From: Roseomonas populi
GTDB taxonomy: Bacteria > Pseudomonadota > Alphaproteobacteria > Acetobacterales > Acetobacteraceae
Assembly: GCF_024594815.1 (NCBI RefSeq)
Contig: NZ_JANJOU010000010.1
Span: 62,001 to 126,000 of the forward strand
Reading direction: 5' to 3'
Length of the DNA stretch: 64,000 nucleotides
Positions within the stretch are counted from its first letter, which is position 1. Every line of letters starts with the position of its first letter. Below the pieces are notes generated by a model that made no database searches, was not told the DNA's origin, and saw only the letters and a program-made list of their open reading frames with translations. Shown here in pieces: positions 53,963-61,746 of this stretch. Position numbers and translations under genes: made by a program.

Positions 53963-54970
53963 ATGAAGGCGGTTGTGGTACGCGCGCCCGGCGGGCTGGA
54001 GAGGCTTGAGCTTGCCGAACGCCCCGACCCCGGGCCGCCCGGCGCCGGCGAGATCCGGGTCGCCCTGCACGCCAGCTCCCTGAATTACCACGACTATGGC
54101 GTGGCCATGGGCCGGGCCAAGGCCGCGGACGGGCGCATCCCCATGGCGGATGGCGCCGGCGTGGTGGAGGCGGTGGGCCAGGGCGTGACCGAGTTCGCCC
54201 CCGGGGACCATGTGGTCTCCTGCTTCTTCCCGGACTGGCAGGAGGGCGCCCCGGCGATCGCCGACTTCTCCCGCACCCCCGGCGACGGGATCGACGGCTT
54301 CGCGCGGGAGCAGGTCGTCCTGCCCGCCACCGCCTTCACCCGCGCGCCCCGCGGCTTCAGCCACGTGGAGGCGGCCACCATCACCACCGCGGGGCTGACG
54401 GCCTGGCGGGCCCTGGTGGTGGATGGCGGGCTGAAGGCGGGCGACACGATCCTGGCCCTCGGCACCGGCGGCGTGTCGATCTTCGCCCTTCAGATCGCCA
54501 AGCGGATGGGCGCCCGGGTCATCATCACCTCCTCCTCCGACGAGAAGCTGGAGCGCGCCCGCGCCCTCGGCGCCGATGAGACGATCAACTACCGGGCGGT
54601 GGAGAACTGGGGCGCCCAGGCGCGAGAGCTGACCGGCGGCCTGGGCGTCGATCACGTCGTGGAGGTCGGCGGCCCCGGCACCCTGGCCCAGTCCATCCAG
54701 GCCGTACGGGTGGGCGGGCACATCTCCCTCATTGGCGTGCTCACCGGGCGGGCCGGAGAGGTGCCCACGGCCCTGCTTATGGCAAAGCAGGCCCGGCTCC
54801 AGGGCCTGATTGTCGGCAGCCGCCGCCATCAGCAGGATTTCGTCCGCGCCCTGGACGACGGCGCGCTGCGCCCCGTGATCGACCGGAGCTTCCCGCTGGA
54901 ACGGCTCGCGGACGCCTTCCGCTACGAGGAGGCGGGAAGCCACTTCGGGAAGATCGGCGTGGAGTGGTGA
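53963..54970 (+). CDS. Zinc-independent-type quinone oxidoreductase / MDR-family dehydrogenase
   Basis: The 335-residue protein has the medium-chain dehydrogenase/reductase layout: a GroES-like N-terminal fold (LHASSLNYHDYGVAMGRAKA, then IPMADGAGVVEAVGQGVTEF, which resembles the conserved G-x-E-x-x-G-x-V segment) and a Rossmann domain with LALGTGGVSIFALQIAKRMG. NADPH preference is suggested by IITSSSDEKLERARALGAD. The structural-zinc Cys set is not evident, which fits the quinone oxidoreductase branch. The substrate is unknown. It is on the opposite strand between dnaA and dnaN. A hairpin separates it from convergent dnaA. Confidence 0.88.
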   Translation: MKAVVVRAPGGLERLELAERPDPGPPGAGEIRVALHASSLNYHDYGVAMGRAKAADGRIPMADGAGVVEAVGQGVTEFAPGDHVVSCFFPDWQEGAPAIADFSRTPGDGIDGFAREQVVLPATAFTRAPRGFSHVEAATITTAGLTAWRALVVDGGLKAGDTILALGTGGVSIFALQIAKRMGARVIITSSSDEKLERARALGADETINYRAVENWGAQARELTGGLGVDHVVEVGGPGTLAQSIQAVRVGGHISLIGVLTGRAGEVPTALLMAKQARLQGLIVGSRRHQQDFVRALDDGALRPVIDRSFPLERLADAFRYEEAGSHFGKIGVEW

Positions 54971-54973
54971 CGC

Positions 54974-54996
54974 TCCGGGAGGCGGTGCCTCCCGGA
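54974..54996. terminator. Hairpin between convergent oxidoreductase and dnaA genes
   Basis: A perfect 10-bp stem, TCCGGGAGGC (54,974-54,983) and GCCTCCCGGA (54,987-54,996), closes a 3-nt loop in the 31 bp between two convergent stops. No T-run on either side, so it may act as a weak bidirectional terminator or transcription barrier. Confidence 0.55.
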
Positions 54997-55001
54997 ACCC
55001 C

Positions 55002-56495
55002 TCAGGTCTCCAGCATCCGGCGCAGCAGCTCCACGTCCTCCGCGAAGCCCGCATCCTGCTGCATCAACTCGGCCACGCGGGAGACGGCGTGCATCACCGT
55101 GGTGTGGTCCCGGTTGCCGAAGCGCCGCCCGATCTCCGGCAGGGAGCGGGAGGTGAGCTGCTTCGACAGGTACATGGCCACCTGCCGCGGCCGCGCCACG
55201 TTGCGGGCACGGCGGGCGGAGGACATGTCGGTCAGGCGGATATTATAGTGCTCGGCGACCCGCTTCTGGATCTCCTCGATCGTCACCCGGCGGTCATGGG
55301 CCCGCAGGATGTCGTGCAGCACCTCCTGGCAGGATTCCAGCGTGACCGGCCGGCCGAAGAGGTTGGCGTGGGCGATCAGGCGGTTCAGCGCGCCTTCCAG
55401 CTCTCGCACGTTGCTGGTGATCTTGTGCGCCAGGAACTCCAGCACCCGCGCCGGCACGTCCACGCCCGCGGTCGAGGCCTTGCTCTCCAGGATGGAGATG
55501 CGGAGCTCGTAGGTGGTGGCGTGGATGTCCGCCACCATGCCGCAGCCCAGCCGGGTCCTCAGCCGATCCTCCAGCCCCGCCAGGTCGGAAGGCGGCTTGT
55601 CGGAGGAGACGACGATCTGCTTGCCCTGGTCCACCAAGGCATTGAAGGTGTGGAAGAACTCCTCCTGCGTGTTGTCCTTGCCGATCAGGAACTGCAGGTC
55701 GTCGATCATCAGGACATCGACGGAACGGAGGCTCTCCTTGAACTCCATCGTGGACTGCGAGCGCAGCGCCGCGATGAAGCGGTACATGAACTTCTCGGCG
55801 GACATATAGGCCACCGAGCGGCCGGGTCCGCCGGCCTGCGGCTCCCGGATCGCCCAGGCGATGGAGTGCATCAGGTGCGTCTTGCCCAGCCCGACGCCAC
55901 CATAGAGGAACAGCGGGTTGAAGCCCGGAGAGTTCGGCTTCTCCGCCACGCGCCGGGCGCAGGCATGGGCGAACTCGTTGGGCTTGCCCACGATGAAGCT
56001 GTCGAAGGTGAAGCGCGGGTCCAGCGGAGCGGCCCAGTCGTTCCGGGTATCGGCGCCGCGGGCATCGGGTCTGGCGGCCTCGGGCACCGGGCGGGCCAGC
56101 GGCTCGGCCGCATCCAACCCGTCCACCGCCCCGTTCACCCCGGCGGGTGCCGGCGCAGCCGCCGCCTCGCGCACGGGCGCCCCGGCGGAAGCCACGCGGA
56201 TGTCCACCCGGCGCACGCCCACCGACTCAGCCTGCCAGAGCGCGCGCAGCCGGTCCCCGTACTGGCCACGCAGCCAGTCCCGCAGGAAGCGGGTGGGAAC
56301 ATGGACGACCGCCTCGTCCCCCTCCAGCCCGGCCAGGGTCAGCTGGCGCAGCCAGGTGCGGTACTCGGCCTCGCCCACCTCCTCGCGCAGGCGGCCGCGG
56401 ATACGCGCCCAGGCAGCGTCCACGCGGGCGGGATCGGCTTCGGACGGGCCTTGTGCCGGGACTGCGGACGCGACTTCGGCGTGCTGTTCCGGCAT
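55002..56495 (-). CDS. dnaA: Chromosomal replication initiator DnaA
   Basis: From ATG 56495 (MPEQHAEVAS) the protein has 497 residues; the frame extends 11 codons further. It has an N-terminal DnaB-interaction domain (AWARIRGRLREEVGEAEYRT), a variable linker, and the AAA+ domain with GGVGLGKTHLMHSI and Walker B VLMIDDLQFLIGK. The C-terminal DnaA-box-binding helix-turn-helix ends in RRFGNRDHTTVMHAVSRV. It binds DnaA boxes and opens the origin. It follows rpsT on the same strand, with a terminator-like hairpin between. DnaA-box-like sites are found nearby at 57.06-57.13 kb. Confidence 0.98.
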   Translation of the reverse strand: MPEQHAEVASAVPAQGPSEADPARVDAAWARIRGRLREEVGEAEYRTWLRQLTLAGLEGDEAVVHVPTRFLRDWLRGQYGDRLRALWQAESVGVRRVDIRVASAGAPVREAAAAPAPAGVNGAVDGLDAAEPLARPVPEAARPDARGADTRNDWAAPLDPRFTFDSFIVGKPNEFAHACARRVAEKPNSPGFNPLFLYGGVGLGKTHLMHSIAWAIREPQAGGPGRSVAYMSAEKFMYRFIAALRSQSTMEFKESLRSVDVLMIDDLQFLIGKDNTQEEFFHTFNALVDQGKQIVVSSDKPPSDLAGLEDRLRTRLGCGMVADIHATTYELRISILESKASTAGVDVPARVLEFLAHKITSNVRELEGALNRLIAHANLFGRPVTLESCQEVLHDILRAHDRRVTIEEIQKRVAEHYNIRLTDMSSARRARNVARPRQVAMYLSKQLTSRSLPEIGRRFGNRDHTTVMHAVSRVAELMQQDAGFAEDVELLRRMLET

Positions 56496-56672
56496 GTGAT
56501 CCACCCCCGAGCCCCCTTCCCGCCTCACGTCGCCGTGCTTGCGGGATCACCACGAAGCGTAACTTGCGGCCCGCTCCCAGGTAAACGCCAAACACGTTCC
56601 CGGCAGCCAAACCGCAGACGCAAAGAAAAACGCCACGGCGCGCAAGCACCGTGACGCCTCCGCATCACGACT

Positions 56673-56687
56673 GTACTTAGAAAGTAC
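56673..56687. promoter_or_regulatory. Short palindrome in the rpsT-dnaA gap
   Basis: GTACTT (56,673-56,678), AGA, AAGTAC (56,682-56,687) forms a perfect 6-bp inverted repeat in an otherwise GC-rich region. It lies between the rpsT hairpin and dnaA, about 180 bp before the dnaA start, so it could be an operator in the dnaA promoter region. No regulator is assigned. Confidence 0.4.
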
Positions 56688-56692
56688 TTGAA

Positions 56693-56714
56693 GAGGGCGC
56701 CGGGCGGCGCCCTC
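56693..56714 (-). terminator. rpsT terminator-like hairpin
   Basis: A perfect 9-bp stem GAGGGCGCC (56,693-56,701) with GGCGCCCTC (56,706-56,714) over a 4-nt loop, just after the rpsT stop on the minus strand. It is followed on that strand by TTCAAGTACTTT, a poor T-run, so termination may be partial and dnaA could be partly co-transcribed. Confidence 0.65.
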
Positions 56715-56720
56715 GAACCT

Positions 56721-56990
56721 TCAGGCCGCGCCGATCGCCTTGATGCGCGCGGAAAGGCGCGACAGCTTGCGGGCCACGGTGTTGTCATGCGTCACGCCCT
56801 TGTCGGCGGCGCGCTGCAGCTCCGGCTGGGCCAGGCGGAATGCCTCCTGGGCCTTCGCCTTGTCGCCGCCCGTGATCGCGTCCTCGACGGCGCGCAGGAA
56901 GGTGCGGACGCGCGAGCGACGGGCGCGGTTGCGCTCGGTGCGCTTCTCGATCTGCCGGATGCGCTTGCGCGCGGAAGCGGTGTTCGCCAT
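56721..56990 (-). CDS. rpsT: 30S ribosomal protein S20
   Basis: The 89-residue basic protein begins [20 protein letters not shown], the typical S20 start, and ends [12 protein letters not shown]. It binds 16S rRNA helices early in 30S assembly. Position upstream of dnaA on the same strand is common in alphaproteobacteria. A hairpin 7 bp past the stop separates the two genes. Confidence 0.97.
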   Translation of the reverse strand: MANTASARKRIRQIEKRTERNRARRSRVRTFLRAVEDAITGGDKAKAQEAFRLAQPELQRAADKGVTHDNTVARKLSRLSARIKAIGAA

Positions 56991-57062
56991 GGGCCTTGAG
57001 GATACCAGTCGAAATGTTCACGGGACGCGCACCACCTGGGGCGGCCGCGAGAGGGGGGCGTT

Positions 57063-57125
57063 CTATCCACAGCCCCCCCCTGAGTCAAGGAAGAGTCCGG
57101 GGTACCCGGCTTTCCCTGTGGAAAA
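57063..57125. promoter_or_regulatory. Two DnaA-box-like 9-mers
   Basis: CTATCCACA (57,063-57,071) and TGTGGAAAA (57,117-57,125, which is TTTTCCACA on the other strand) each differ by one base from the consensus TTATCCACA. They lie in the 140 bp between the enoyl-CoA hydratase and rpsT. Two such sites may be a DnaA-controlled promoter or part of an origin region. They are too few to call oriC. Confidence 0.4.
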
Positions 57126-57130
57126 CCCTG

Positions 57131-57910
57131 TTATGCATTGCGGAACGCTGGCTTCCGCTTCTCCGCGAAGGCCGCCATCCCCTCCTTCTGGTCCTCCGTC
57201 GCGAAGAGGCTGTGGAACAGGCGCCGCTCGAAGCGCACACCCTCCCGCAGGGTCATCTCGTAGGCGGCGTTCACCGCCTCCTTCGCCATCACGACGGAGG
57301 GCAGGGAGAATGAGGCCATCGCCTCCCCCATCTTCAGCGCCTCCTCCACGAGGCTCTCCACGGGCACTACGCGGGTGACGAGGTTGCAGCGCTCCGCCTC
57401 GGCCGCGTCCATCATCCGGCCGGTCAGGATCAGGTCCATGGCCTTGGACTTGCCCACGGCCCGGATCAGCCGCTGGGTCCCGCCGGCGCCGGGGATGATG
57501 CCCAGCTTGATCTCAGGCTGGCCGAACTTGGCGTTCTCGGCCGCCAGGATGATGTCGCACATCATCGCCAGCTCGCAGCCGCCACCGAGGGCGAAGCCCG
57601 CCACGGCCGCGATGACGGGCTTTTTCACCGTCAGCACCGTTTCCCACTTCGTGCCGATGAAATCCTCGAAGTGGACGGCGGGGTAGGTGCGGTCCTTCAT
57701 CTCCTTAATGTCGGCTCCGGCCGCAAAGGCCTTCTCGCTGCCGGTAATGACGATGGCGCCCACGCCCGGATCGGAATCGAAGGCCTTCAGCGCGTCGCCC
57801 AACTCCGTCGTCAGCTGGTCGCAGAGCGCATTCAGGGCCGAGGGGCGGTCGAAGGTGATCAGCCCCACCTTGCCGCGCGTCTCCGCCTTGATCATCCCGT
57901 ACTCGGCCAT
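57131..57910 (-). CDS. Enoyl-CoA hydratase/isomerase family protein
   Basis: From ATG 57910 ([20 protein letters not shown]), preceded by GGGAGGG, the protein has 259 residues, normal for single-domain crotonases. The oxyanion-hole regions are [11 protein letters not shown] (near 60-70) and [15 protein letters not shown] (near 105-119). The catalytic Glu region is [19 protein letters not shown] (near 130-148). It would hydrate trans-2-enoyl-CoA in fatty-acid or amino-acid breakdown. It ends [13 protein letters not shown]. The adjacent DMT transporter gene is on the same strand, with about 60 bp between the stop of that gene and this start. Confidence 0.93.
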   Translation of the reverse strand: MAEYGMIKAETRGKVGLITFDRPSALNALCDQLTTELGDALKAFDSDPGVGAIVITGSEKAFAAGADIKEMKDRTYPAVHFEDFIGTKWETVLTVKKPVIAAVAGFALGGGCELAMMCDIILAAENAKFGQPEIKLGIIPGAGGTQRLIRAVGKSKAMDLILTGRMMDAAEAERCNLVTRVVPVESLVEEALKMGEAMASFSLPSVVMAKEAVNAAYEMTLREGVRFERRLFHSLFATEDQKEGMAAFAEKRKPAFRNA

Positions 57911-57970
57911 CCTGCCCTCCCTTGAGGGCCGCAGGCTGTGGCGGGGCGGCGGAGCGGTCAACCCGGCGGA

Positions 57971-58837
57971 TCAGCCCGGGCGGCGGCGTTCCGGCAATCC
58001 CGTGATGATGCCGCCCGCCGTGATCACCCCCGCGCCCAGCAGCATCCAGCCATCCGGCATGTCGCCGAAGACAAGGGCCGAGGACAGGGTGGCCCAGATG
58101 AGCTGGGTATAGGTCATCGGCGCCAGGATGCTGGCCGGCGCCCGGGAATAGGCCAGGACGAGAAGGTAGTGGCCGGAGAGGCCGAAGACCCCGGCCAGGG
58201 CCATGAGGACCCAGGCCCCGGCCGTAGGATCCTGCCAGACAAAGGGCTGAACGAGGCCCGAGACGGCGCCGGCCGCCAGCCCCGTGTGGAGGATGATGGT
58301 CGAGGGGCTGTCCACCGCGGAGAGCTTGCGGGTGAGCATCTGGTACGCCCCGAAGAAGGCGGCGGTGCCCAGCGGCAGGAACAGCGCGGGATGCGGCATC
58401 TCCCCCGTCAGGAAGGGCGGCCGCAGCGCGATCATCACGCCCACCAGTCCGATCCCGATTCCGAGCCAGCGGCGCGGCCCCACCACCTCGCCCAGGATCA
58501 GGGCCGCAAGCCCGGCGGTGAAGATGGGAGAGGCGAAGGTGACGGCCGCCGCATCGGCCAGCGGAATGTAGTAGAAGGCAAGGACGACGAGGGCATTCGC
58601 GGCCAGCAGGCAGAGGCTCCGCACCGCCTCCAGCCCCGGGGCCCGGCTGCGCCAGGGCAGCCGGCCGGTGGCCAGCCATAGCGCGGCGGCCACCAGCAGC
58701 GTGTGGAACACGAAGCGCATGAAGACGATCTGCGGAACGGGGTAGTGCACCGTCAGCAGCTTCGTAACCGTGTCCAGCCCGACGAAGAGCGCGATGGCCG
58801 TGAACTGGAGCAGCAGGCCGGAGAGGACGGGGGACAT
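57971..58837 (-). CDS. DMT-superfamily (EamA-type) transporter
   Basis: The 288-residue protein has about ten hydrophobic segments and an internal duplication typical of EamA proteins: MRFVFHTLLVAAALWLATGR in the first half and PMTYTQLIWATLSSALVFG in the second. It begins MSPVLSGLLLQFTAIALFVG. Such transporters move small metabolites or drugs across the inner membrane. The substrate cannot be told. Close upstream of the enoyl-CoA hydratase on the same strand, possibly co-transcribed. Confidence 0.9.
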   Translation of the reverse strand: MSPVLSGLLLQFTAIALFVGLDTVTKLLTVHYPVPQIVFMRFVFHTLLVAAALWLATGRLPWRSRAPGLEAVRSLCLLAANALVVLAFYYIPLADAAAVTFASPIFTAGLAALILGEVVGPRRWLGIGIGLVGVMIALRPPFLTGEMPHPALFLPLGTAAFFGAYQMLTRKLSAVDSPSTIILHTGLAAGAVSGLVQPFVWQDPTAGAWVLMALAGVFGLSGHYLLVLAYSRAPASILAPMTYTQLIWATLSSALVFGDMPDGWMLLGAGVITAGGIITGLPERRRPG

Positions 58838-58884
58838 CGCGGGCGCTTATGGCACGCGCTGCCCGGCCCGTCCCCGGCCCCCGT

Positions 58885-59865
58885 TCAATCCGCGGTAACG
58901 TTCGCCGCCTTCGCCACGGGGCCCCAGACGGCATCCTGGGCGCGGATCGTCTCGGCCAGCTCCGCCCGGGTGGAGCCGACGGGGTCGGAGGCCAGCTCCC
59001 GCAGCCGGGCCACCACGGCGGGGTCGCGGGCCAGGGCAATCATCGCCTCCTCCAGCCGCGCCGCCACCGGCTCCGGCAGGCTGCGCGGGCCGACGAGGGC
59101 GAGCCAGGTCTCCGCCACGAAGCCCGGCACGCTCTCCGCCACCACCGGCACCTCGGGCGCGAGGGCGGAGCGGGTGGGGGAGGCGATGGCGATGGCCCGC
59201 GCCCGCCCGTCCCGCGCCGGCGGCAGCCCGGTGACGACGGTATCGACGTAGAGGCCGATCGTGCCCGTCAGCAGGTCCGGCAGGGCCGGGCCGGTGCCGC
59301 GGTAGTGCACGATGGTGCAGTCCCGCCCGATCTCCCGCATCAGCAGGGTCAGGGCGAGGTGCTGCGTGGTGCCTGCCCCCGGCGTGCCGCAGGGCAGCGG
59401 CCCCTTTTCCAGCGCCGCGCGGAGGGTGGCGATGTCCGTGATCCCCGATTTCGGGGCGGCCAGGAACACCACGGGGATCGCGGCGAAGCGGCTGATCGGG
59501 GTGAAATCCCGCAGCGGGTCGAAGGGCATGGACCGGTAGATGTGCCGGTTGATCACCAGCGGCCCGGCGGGCACGGCGCCCAGCGTGTTGCCGTCCGGTG
59601 CTGCCTTTGCCACGGCGTCCGCCGCGATGTTGCCGCCCGCCCCCGCCCGGTTCTCCACCACCACCGTGCGGCCCAGCCGGGCCGAGAGCCCCTCCCCCAT
59701 CACGCGGGAGAGCAGGTCGATGCCGCCGCCCGGTGGGAAGCCGACGATGAGGCGGATGGGCGGCTGCGCCGTCTGCGCCTGCGCCATCGCTGCCCCCGCG
59801 GAAAGAAGGGCCGGGGCGGCGAGAAAGGCGAGCGCGGCGAGTACGGATGCGGCGAGGCGGGGCAA
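58885..59865 (-). CDS. Bug/TctC-family periplasmic solute-binding protein
   Basis: A TTG start at 59865, preceded by GGAGGA with 5 nt spacing, gives 326 residues. The frame is open to 59,925 but with no better start. The first 25 residues form a signal peptide (LAASVLAALAFLAAPALLSA). The Bug signature follows: PIRLIVGFPPGGGIDLLSRV, then VVENRAGAGGNIAADAVAKA and PDGNTLG. The protein would capture an organic acid for a TctAB-type transporter. No tctBA is next to it. It might serve the tctBA at the other end of the window, but this is unproven. Confidence 0.93.
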   Translation of the reverse strand: MPRLAASVLAALAFLAAPALLSAGAAMAQAQTAQPPIRLIVGFPPGGGIDLLSRVMGEGLSARLGRTVVVENRAGAGGNIAADAVAKAAPDGNTLGAVPAGPLVINRHIYRSMPFDPLRDFTPISRFAAIPVVFLAAPKSGITDIATLRAALEKGPLPCGTPGAGTTQHLALTLLMREIGRDCTIVHYRGTGPALPDLLTGTIGLYVDTVVTGLPPARDGRARAIAIASPTRSALAPEVPVVAESVPGFVAETWLALVGPRSLPEPVAARLEEAMIALARDPAVVARLRELASDPVGSTRAELAETIRAQDAVWGPVAKAANVTAD

Positions 59866-59933
59866 GGGCGTCCTCCGGTTGGATTCGTTGGGCCGGACCG
59901 TCCCGCCCTGCCCTGCCCGCGTCAACCGGCGGC

Positions 59934-60620
59934 TCAGTTCGGCGCCAGCACCACCGCCGCGCTGGCCGAGGCGGTCACCACGATATCGTCGGACTGCGCC
60001 ACGGGCGGCGGCGCGGCCCGGGCCATGGCCTGGGCCATCATCGGGCGCGGGGTGCCAACGTCACTCGCCTCGACGTTCACCTCGGCGATTCGCTCCACCT
60101 TCATCCCCATCTGCACCGCCACAGCCTCCGCCCGGCGCCGCAGGGCATCCAGCGCGATGGAGGCGGCCTCCTGCCGCGCCGTACGCGCCGTGTCGCGATT
60201 CAGGCCGAAGCCGATCCCGCCCACCACCAGGCCGCGCGACTGCAGCGTGCCCACCAGTTCCAGCAGCGCCGCCTGATCCTTGCCGCGCAGGTTGAGGGTC
60301 TGGCTCGCCACCCAGCGGGCCGGGTCCTCCTGCCGCCAGCTGCGATAGGCGCCGGTGGAGGAGGTGATGCCCGCCGCGCCGCGCGCCGTCTCCAGCGCCG
60401 CGGCCATCGCGCGGTTCACCGTGGCCTGCACGCCGGCGGCGGAGGACTCGCGGGCCTCGTAACGCAGGGTGGCGCTCACCTCGTCCGGCGCGCGCACCAC
60501 CTCGGCCGATTCGGAGAGGCGAAGCAGGGTGCCCGGCCCGGCAAAGACCGCCGGCTGCGCGGCAGCGGCCCCGGCAAGCAGCGGCAGGGCGAGGAAGGAG
60601 AGGAGAAGGGAGCGTCTCAT
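59934..60620 (-). CDS. SIMPL-domain (DUF541) periplasmic protein
   Basis: From ATG 60620 the protein has 228 residues, with a signal peptide (MRRSLLLSFLALPLLAGAAA). The SIMPL region starts RLSESAEVVRAPDEVSATLR and includes VGTLQSRGLVVGGIGFGLNR. It ends in a run of small residues (TASASAAVVLAPN). SIMPL proteins form outer oligomeric assemblies; a general role is not settled. It is on the same strand as the Bug protein gene, upstream of it by about 70 bp. Confidence 0.9.
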   Translation of the reverse strand: MRRSLLLSFLALPLLAGAAAAQPAVFAGPGTLLRLSESAEVVRAPDEVSATLRYEARESSAAGVQATVNRAMAAALETARGAAGITSSTGAYRSWRQEDPARWVASQTLNLRGKDQAALLELVGTLQSRGLVVGGIGFGLNRDTARTARQEAASIALDALRRRAEAVAVQMGMKVERIAEVNVEASDVGTPRPMMAQAMARAAPPPVAQSDDIVVTASASAAVVLAPN

Positions 60621-60761
60621 GCCGGGGATCCTGGGCGGGCGATGCGGCGGATATGGGGCGGCGCGCGGGCGCAGGATTGACGGATGACCGCGCGCCGCCA
60701 ACCCTGGCGGGGTTGTGACAACGCGCCGCTTCCGGCCGCGCACCCCGCCCGGACGCGCTGA

Positions 60762-61664
60762 ATGCCCCTCTGGCTCGCCGCCACCCTCTCCGCCGCCCTG
60801 TTCCAGTGCTGGCGCACCGCCCTTCAGCAGAAGCTGCGCGGAAAGCTCTCCCTGAACGCCGCCGCGGTGGTGCGCTACCTCTACGGCGTGCCGCCCGGCC
60901 TCGCCCTGGTCGGGCTCTGGTGGTGGCTGAGCGGCAGCCCCCTGCCATCCTTCGGTCCCTGGGCCCTGTTCCTCTGCCTTGTCGGCGGCGTGCTGCAGAT
61001 CTTCGGCACGATCTTCCTCATCTCGTCCTTCGCGCCGCGCGGCTTCGCCGTCGGCACCGCCTATTCCAAGACCGAGGCGATCCAGGGCGCGGTCTTCGCC
61101 GTGATCCTGCTGGGGGAGCACATTCCCCCGCTCGCCTGGGCGGGGGTGGGGCTGGGCGTCTGCGCGGTGCTGTGGCTCTCCATGGCCGGGCAGGTCCGCA
61201 GCATCGGGGAGGCCCTGCGCGCCACGGCCCAGCCGGCCGCCCTCTTCGGGATCGCGGCCGGCGCCTGCTTCGGGCTGACGGGCATCGCCATCCGCGCCGC
61301 CAACCAGGACCTGGCCGCGGCGGACACGGTGCTCGGCGCGCTCTGCACCCTCGTCATCACCAACGCCATGCAGACGGTGATGCAGGGCGGCTGGCTGCTG
61401 GTGCGGGAACCTGCCTCCCTCCGGCAGGTGTTCAGCAACTGGCGCAACGCGGCGCCGGTGGGGCTTCTCTCGGCCTTCGGCTCGGCCTGCTGGTTCACCG
61501 GCTTCGCCCTGGCCCCCGTGGCGCTGGTGCGCTCGGTCGGGCAGGTGGAGATCATCTTCACCCTCGCCTTCGGTCGCTGGTACCTGAAGGAGCCACTGAA
61601 GCAGCGCGACGTGATCGGGGCGCTGCTGATCGTCACCAGCGTGGTGATCGTCATCCTTTCCTGA
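60762..61664 (+). CDS. DMT-superfamily (EamA-type) transporter
   Basis: The 300-residue integral membrane protein begins MPLWLAATLSAALFQCWRTA and has ten predicted hydrophobic segments with EamA-type second-half motif VALVRSVGQVEIIFTLAFGR and YLKEPLKQRDVIGALLIV. The family exports or imports small metabolites. It is divergent from the SIMPL protein gene and is followed by a CPA2 antiporter gene on the same strand 82 bp later. The substrate is unknown. Confidence 0.9.
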   Translation: MPLWLAATLSAALFQCWRTALQQKLRGKLSLNAAAVVRYLYGVPPGLALVGLWWWLSGSPLPSFGPWALFLCLVGGVLQIFGTIFLISSFAPRGFAVGTAYSKTEAIQGAVFAVILLGEHIPPLAWAGVGLGVCAVLWLSMAGQVRSIGEALRATAQPAALFGIAAGACFGLTGIAIRAANQDLAAADTVLGALCTLVITNAMQTVMQGGWLLVREPASLRQVFSNWRNAAPVGLLSAFGSACWFTGFALAPVALVRSVGQVEIIFTLAFGRWYLKEPLKQRDVIGALLIVTSVVIVILS

Positions 61665-61746
61665 GGGCACCTCCCGCAATTCGCCACCGGAGGCGCACCG
61701 TTCCGCCCTGGTCCTGAACGGCCGGGGCTGCGACAAACGCGATTCG

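Noticed and set aside
52464-53966. 500-residue plus-strand frame opposite dnaN
   Set aside because: Antisense shadow; dnaN is complete on the other strand.
55089-56654. 521-residue plus-strand frame opposite dnaA
   Set aside because: Antisense shadow with repetitive His/Gln content.
57063-57125. oriC
   Set aside because: Only two imperfect DnaA-box-like sites and no clear AT-rich unwinding element.
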